A DNA stretch of 64,000 nt from Antedon mediterranea (taxonomy: Eukaryota > Echinodermata > Crinoidea > Comatulida > Antedonidae). The number at the start of each line of letters is the position of its first letter. Position 1 is the first letter of the stretch. Made by a program: the position numbers and the translations under genes. The DNA is taken from positions 992,001 through 1,056,000 of the forward strand of contig NC_092672.1 of assembly GCF_964355755.1 (NCBI RefSeq), written 5' to 3'. The notes below the pieces were generated by a model. It saw only the letters and a list, made by a program, of their open reading frames with translations, had not been told where the DNA came from and ran no database searches. Of this stretch, positions 58,401-64,000 are shown one piece after another.

Positions 58401-61400
58401 ACATTGCTAAATACAGCAAGTATAGCAAGTACTACAATCTAACATTGACTTGTCATATTTGTAGGCTTGACAATTTAATATTCCACCCAACCAAACCTGA
58501 GGTTCTGGCTGTACTGGACTGGGAGCTGTCCACTCTAGGTGACCCCATATCAGATCTTGCGTACAGCTGTTTGCCATACTATTTGAAACCGGAATTCCCA
58601 CTTTTGAAAGGTAAATTTTTAACTAATTGTTTTAGCAATTGATTTGGAGTATTTCAGTACTAATAATGCAAGTTAAAAATAATGACAAATTAAAATGCAC
58701 ATGGAATGCCTTGCATGATGTCACCAACAAAACAAGACATATGTTTCAAAGTAAATTTCCCATTTTCTATCCAGGGTCTGGATGAATGAGTTTGTAAATA
58801 TTGAAGTTCTTTCTAATGTGAACACACATTGAAAGAATGCTACCAAGTTCTAATAATGTGAACACACATTGAAAGAATGCTACCAAGTTCTAATTAATGT
58901 GAACACACATTGAAAGAATGCTACCAAGTTATAATAATGTGAACACACATTAAACAAATGTTACTAATGATAACTTTTATGCATATATGTAAAAAAATGT
59001 CTACAAAATCTTTTAAAAAACAAACAAAATTATTTTCAAATACAATTTCTCATTTTCTATCCAGGGTTTGCTGGTAAAGATTTGTCTGGCAGTGGTATAC
59101 CAGCTTCTAGTGATTACATAGAGCAATACTGCAAGGCTAGAGGGATACCACATGTGCAGGATATGTCAGTGTATATGGCTTTCTCTTTCTTTAGAGTGGC
59201 GGCCATTTTACAAGGGGTTTATAAACGATCTATGCAAGGTAAATGATCTCATATCAATTAATATAATTCAGTACATTAATTATGATAATCTAAATATATA
59301 ATATATGCTAAAAAATTACAGCCAGTTGTAACTAGTTTTGTTGACAAAAATAAAGTACCTACGCCCTGCTCTTAAACAATAATAAGTAAAAGATACATAC
59401 GGTAATCAACAGGCATTTGAAAGCAGTATATCCACAGAACAATAATAAATCCATAAGAAAGCAATAAGCATCCACGGTAGGTAAAGTAATAAATCCACAG
59501 AAAAATAATAAATCCACAAGAGTTAGAGGAAAGCAATATGCATCCACAGGTAAATAGAATATCCAAATGCCCAGTAAGTAAAGCGCAAGTGCAATACATA
59601 CATGTACAGTATATCTAGGCAAGTAAAGTACAACATATCAACAAAGTAAAATATATAACCACAGTAAGTATCATACATCCATATGTAAATAAAGTAAATA
59701 TCCACATGTAAGTAGGCCCTACATTCTAACCACAGTAAGTTAAGTATAATGCATCCATACAGTAGGTAAGTACAGTACAGTATATCCACATTATAATCAC
59801 AATTAAGAAAATTACAACATCCACATGTACAGTAAGTAATCCATGAATAAGTAAAATAGCCTGTCTTCACTGACTGCTGAACTGCTACTAAGCAGAACAA
59901 AAGAAACTAACTGCACAGTGTAACAAACACCATCTGCATTCAAATAACATGCAAATGAGCTCATTTGAATAAAAGATAAAGTACACAACAATACAAACTT
60001 ATTCTAAGCTACTTCATGGTAGAATTTAAATCTAAAGTTACATAAAAATGTTTTTGTTTATATTTTTGCAATAAGTAATAATGGTTAAACTAGACCAAAA
60101 ATTAATATATTTTTAAACCTCATATTGACATTTTTTTTTTATATTCAACAATAAAGTAAACTACAACAAAACATACTAACTATTAGTAATTCTGTATCAT
60201 TACATTTTTTAAATCCCATAAAATTGTCATTATGCAAATTTATTAACAATACAATAAAAGACAAATTCAATAACAATGGTAATAAGTATGATAAAACTAA
60301 AATATAACAACCATACACATTTAAAATATATTATTTGTCATCTTGTTCAGGTCAAGCCAGTTCAGACTCTGCTAAATCTGTTGGTATGCTAGCAGAGCAC
60401 ATGGCTAGCATCGGATGGTCATTTGCTGAGAAGGGCAATAAGTCCACTGGAACCACTGGGTCACCTCCCAAACCACTTGGAGCCAGCCGTTCTTATTCAA
60501 CCTTCTTCCAGCCTAGAAGATCATTTAGTACACACACTGAATCAAATCCTGGTAATTATTATTAAATATTAATAATTATTATTTAAACAGCATAGTCTAT
60601 ACTATTATTTTATGTAATAATAATAATAATAATAATAATTTATTAGGAAATGACACCTTTGCATCGGTGGCACACACAGAAGTGGTGCATCCAATTTAAC
60701 ATAATACATCAAAACAATACATTATATGACGGATACAGGTTCTTAAACTATTTGCAAAAATATAAAAGAAAAATCATTACCAACATGGTAATATAGGTAC
60801 TGTATTAAATTGTCCTACAGTATCATAGGTTTGAGTTGATAAAGAGGTATATCAAAATAAACATAAAATATAGTAAAGAGTTTACATTACAAACCATTGT
60901 GTTTCAACATCAGGTACTGAGGACCTATAGTTGTTATCACAGGTGTATACTATTTACAAATCTAAATACAAATATATAAAAGCAACAATACAAAAGAAAA
61001 ACAATCTATATATTGGGAGATTTAAGTTCTGACCGTTTCTCCCATGCAGCTCTTGTGTATTGTTTACAAAACAAATCAAAAAAGGTCTCAGATTCTTTAC
61101 AAAATGTGTTTTAATTATATTTTTCGCTTTTAGGTATTTTGCCTGTCTCAATTGATGGCTTACCAAAGAATGTTCAGAACTTGCACAAGAAGGTGAAAGA
61201 ATTCATTGACCTCAACATCCTGCCAATTGAACAAGAGCTGATTGCTCACCAGATGTCGGATCAACGTTGGACTCCGCACCCTCTGATAGAGCAACTAAAG
61301 GTTTGTTGATTGCTTGTTGATTTTGTTAGTATATATAATAAAAAGTAAACTAATTTATAGCATTTATAATATACATTTGGTATATAAATATTTCTTGTGT

Positions 61401-63992
61401 TTGTCCTTTGAACAGATTGTCACCTCTCTATAGGACAGTGATTTCATTTTGGCGATCCTTGGCTGTGTGCCAAAGAATTAATGAATATACATATATTGTA
61501 TCACCTTGTTTAAATTGTTCGTAAATGATTAAATTATATAATGTAAGTGGCCCAGTGCCTATATATAGAGGGCGCTAGAAAAATCACATTTAAAACGAGA
61601 TTAGTTTGAAAGTTGTACAGTACAAGTTGTCTATTATTTTTTCAAACTTGTTTTATAGGATAAAGCTAAAAATGAAGACCTATGGAACCTATTTCTACCA
61701 ATCGAGACAGATCCTAATGTAGAGTATGGTGTTGGGCTAACTAATGTACAATATGCATTCCTATGTGAGCAGATGGGCAAGTCTGTGTTTGCCTCAGAGG
61801 TGGATAAATTAGTTTTTAAATACATTTAAATCCTACAAAAATATATAATAGGCAATGGAGATACACACCTAAAAGGTGACAGTGGCTTAGGCTGCTGATT
61901 TTATATTTTCTCCTTGCGTCATCTTTGTTTAATTTGTTGATTTGTATTATATTGTGTAAAATGTATCTTTTTCCTGAATAAATAATACTGTAATAATTTA
62001 AATAAAAATGAATGATATGAACATGGTGAAATCATTAATTTACAATACTCTATAAAATACAGTTAAAACTTATACTATAATAATAATCTACATTATAACA
62101 TAATAATTTATGTTAAAAAAGTAATTTAATCTTTCTTAGGTGTTCAACTGTTCAGCTCCAGACACAGGTAACATGGAGGTACTGGTGAAATATGGAACAC
62201 CGGAACAAAAAGATAAATGGCTTACACCACTCCTAGAGGGCAGTATACGATCATGCTTCGCAATGACAGAACCTAAGGTTTGCTTTGAATAAAATTATTA
62301 CTTTATATATATCTATTATTTGAAGTGACAAATAGTTTAAAATAAATAGTAAATCTGTCCTCTCACTACAAAAGTGACTACTTGGTTCTTTCTAGGTGGC
62401 ATCGTCAGACGCAACTAACATTGAAGCCGAGATAAAATCAGATGGTAGTGAGTACGTCCTCAACGGTCATAAATGGTGGACGTCCGGTGCAATGGACCCC
62501 AGGTGTAAAATATGCATATTCATGGGCAAGACAGACAAATCAGCCAGTAAACACCAACAGCAATCAATGATCCTCGTTCCAATGGACACCCCAGGTGTAC
62601 AAGTTGTCCGACCTCTGACTGTGTTTGGCTTTGAGGATGCACCGTCAGGTCATGGTGAGGTCATCTTTGAAGATGTCAGAGTTCCGACTGAGAATTTGCT
62701 TCTTGGACCCGGTAGAGGTTTTGAGATTGCTCAGGTATGTTGGAATATAAGTAGCTTTGTTAAAATAAAATGTTAATAATTGCTGTATGTATAAGTATGA
62801 TAATGAATTGTAATAAATATAGGGCTAGTAAGAGTAACATATTTTTCCTACAATTTCACATCACTAATAAAACAAGAACTATTATGAATATCATCATTTG
62901 TTGATGTTTTCATGAATGCCATTTTAGGGCCGGTTAGGACCAGGTCGTATACATCACTGTATGAGATTGATTGGCAGTGCTGAAAGGGCGCTAGCATTAA
63001 TGGTTGACCGTGTAAGTACTTAACATAATATTAATTACAGTAGGTTCTAAAAAATATGGATACTAACTTACCTAATACAGTACCAAATTCTACGCTATAA
63101 GTTACTTTTCTAACCATAAATAATGCTTATTTTTCATTTAAAGGTACATAATAGAGTTGCTTTTGGTAAGCCATTAGCTACACAAGGCACAATACAGGCT
63201 GACATTGCTGAGTCCAGAATGGAGATAGAACAAGCAAGGTTGCTAACATTGAAGGCTGCTAATATGATGGACACTGTTGGCAATAAAGTAAGTTAGACAC
63301 AATCATAGTTAAAGAAATATAATAGCCGTAGTTAGACTCTTAGTAACAAGCAATAAAATTATACTAAAAAAACAGAATGCATATAATGAAATATTACTTA
63401 TGGACCATGTGACCACTGACGAGATTCATGGAAATATGCAATGTCTACGAAAAACGAAAGTTAGAAGGTGATGAGATCATAAAATCGTAATAGCATATTT
63501 TAGTAAGACCCAATCATAACACTGAACATAGTAAATACATTACATTTTATTTTGTTAATCTTTATAAATTCTATTTATTTTAATTTAATTTTAATTGTTG
63601 CGTGTTTATCTTGTCATTGTATTTTTGTGTTGGTTCCTAATGATCAGCTTTGGCTGGATGCACCACCCTCATAAAATATTGTTGAAATAAATAAACAAAT
63701 TATTAAGTTAGACCCTATCATAGGAGCCATATAATTAAATGTTTTCTATACTGTTATTTTCCAGGCTGCATCAGCTGAAATTGCAATGATCAAAGTGATC
63801 GCACCCAACATGGCTCAGCGCGTCATAGACCGTGCAATGCAGGCATTTGGCGCTGCTGGGCTAAGCTCAGACTTCCCACTAGCCCAACTGTACACCTGGG
63901 CTAGGGTGCTGAGGCTAGCAGATGGACCAGATGAAGTACATCGTAGAGCTATAGCTAAAATAGAAAGCATGAAACATGTTGATAACCGATAA
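52487..63992 (+). CDS. acad10: Acyl-CoA dehydrogenase family member 10 (17 exons, complete)
   Basis: Exons: 52487-52697, 53416-53564, 53908-54096, 55093-55251, 55617-55987, 56381-56562, 56722-56872, 58465-58610, 59065-59238, 60351-60551, 61134-61300, 61659-61799, 62140-62277, 62396-62734, 62928-63011, 63144-63287 and 63765-63992. They total 3174 nt, 1057 residues, nearly the human length, with consistent phases and canonical GT-AG borders. The Arg-rich, acid-free N-terminus (about 45 residues) looks like a mitochondrial presequence. An HAD-like domain follows ([25 protein letters not shown]), then an APH-kinase-like domain ([37 protein letters not shown]), then an acyl-CoA dehydrogenase domain ([45 protein letters not shown]). 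ACAD10/11 proteins are linked to 4-hydroxy-acid and branched-acid breakdown in mitochondria. Where typical ACADs have the catalytic Glu in YEG, this reads [12 protein letters not shown] motif I has Gly for its second Asp, as I recall for the human protein. Confidence 0.95.
52796..52946. mobile_element. MITE, TGTCTACACTATCAAAC family
   Basis: Ends ttaaggtctttttacactat and agtttggtagtgtagacaga plus gcttta; the interior has gatgtgcccaaatactgtat. It is 151 bp in ACAD10 intron 1, immediately before the 29-bp minisatellite. Confidence 0.78.
52970..53264. repeat. 29-bp minisatellite in ACAD10 intron 1
   Basis: About ten almost identical 29-bp units (gggcagcccaggtatccacc, then cctgaggga) with a single noted C-to-T variant (ccactcctga). 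G+C-rich, unlike its surroundings. It yields overlapping spurious frames on the minus strand. Confidence 0.95.
54105..54665. repeat. Higher-order repeat of GGGACAC(CTCTATTAA) units, ACAD10 intron 3
   Basis: Subunits of about 20-27 bp (cctctattaaggggacactg, atatactgtacaggagacac, tcaagggaacacccacattc) combine into a larger repeat of roughly 80 bp in several copies. Degenerate copies continue to about 54850. It starts within 10 bp of the exon 3 donor at 54097. Confidence 0.9.
55252..55371. repeat. Tandem ~59-bp duplication after ACAD10 exon 4
   Basis: Two copies of a unit running from tactgctgactcttgt to ttagcagtccctgaccaatt follow the exon 4 donor directly. Confidence 0.8.
56923..57070. repeat. 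Long imperfect palindrome (about 67-bp arms), ACAD10 intron 7
   Basis: The left arm ggttaaatataagatttgac ... gggaatatatatttccc pairs with the right arm gagggaaatatatattccc ... gtcaaatcttatatttaacc, with a few mismatches and a ~13-nt loop (gaagcgccagctg). It looks like a foldback element. Confidence 0.9.
57546..57625 (+). mobile_element. tRNA-derived SINE head
   Basis: A-box-like gtggcccagcggatgaaacg and, about 40 bp later, B-box-like cgagttcaagatcgag have tRNA-like spacing. No tail is delimited. It is in ACAD10 intron 7. Confidence 0.5.
57950..58232 (-). mobile_element. Dispersed SINE-like element (copy 2)
   Basis: Homologous to 42040-42275 over its length, with shared tatatagcg, tatggaaacata, tatacacctgg and ctcacgatcagta blocks. 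It sits in ACAD10 intron 7. Confidence 0.65.
58818..58965. repeat. Four ~40-bp tandem units, ACAD10 intron 8
   Basis: The unit aatgtgaacacacattgaaa gaatgctaccaagttctaat repeats about four times; the last copy is diverged (acattaaacaaatgttac). Confidence 0.85.
59239..60350. other. ACAD10 intron 9
   Basis: A 1.1-kb intron. From about 59390 to 59850 there are irregular short repeats built on aagtaaag, atccaca and (gta)nnn words (for example aataaatccacag, several times), probably a decayed minisatellite. The remainder is AT-rich with no coding signal. Confidence 0.5.
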
Positions 63993-64000
63993 TACAAATG

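Noticed and set aside
59359-59900. 75-125-codon minus-strand frames in ACAD10 intron 9
   Set aside because: They are built on short degenerate repeats (Tyr/Cys/Leu-rich) and lie inside a well supported intron.

Overview
The window is AT-rich animal DNA. Its coding genes are all split by short-to-medium GT-AG introns and lie among minisatellites, foldback hairpins, MITE-like elements and tRNA-derived SINEs. The frequent TAGGCCTA-type words, the element families and the closeness of the CHFR and ACAD10 reconstructions to vertebrate proteins suggest a marine deuterostome, most likely an echinoderm. This placement is inference; no species marker is visible. I rebuilt exons by hand from splice signals, reading phase and remembered family sequences.

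Layout from left to right: (1) 1-5075, plus strand, a CYP2-clan cytochrome P450 whose first exon runs off the left edge. (2) 8800-13330, plus strand, a 14-3-3 locus. A truncated copy (two exons, then a minisatellite) precedes a complete five-exon gene. The complete gene's first exon encodes a signal peptide spliced in frame onto the 14-3-3 fold. (3) 19204-31375, minus strand, a complete 16-exon CHFR gene (FHA, RING, cysteine-rich region, C-terminal PBZ finger). (4) 31745-39025, plus strand, a nine-exon WD40 protein sharing a 369-bp head-to-head promoter with CHFR; one intron holds 68 identical copies of an 18-bp unit. (5) 40285-50305, minus strand, three tandem copies of a small family with TSP1, EGF-like and TSP1 modules between two membrane segments. 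Only the middle copy has an unbroken frame. (6) 52487-63992, plus strand, a complete 17-exon ACAD10 gene (mitochondrial presequence, HAD-like domain, APH-kinase-like domain, acyl-CoA dehydrogenase domain).

The genes do not form one pathway. P450 is a membrane monooxygenase, CHFR a mitotic checkpoint ubiquitin ligase, ACAD10 a mitochondrial enzyme, and the TSP1 family looks like small cell-surface proteins. The most unusual item is the 14-3-3 gene. Its product is predicted to enter the secretory pathway and has acidic residues at two positions (zeta K49 and V176) that normally serve phosphopeptide binding, while most dimer-interface residues are kept. This suggests an extracellular 14-3-3 derivative whose binding differs from the cytosolic proteins.
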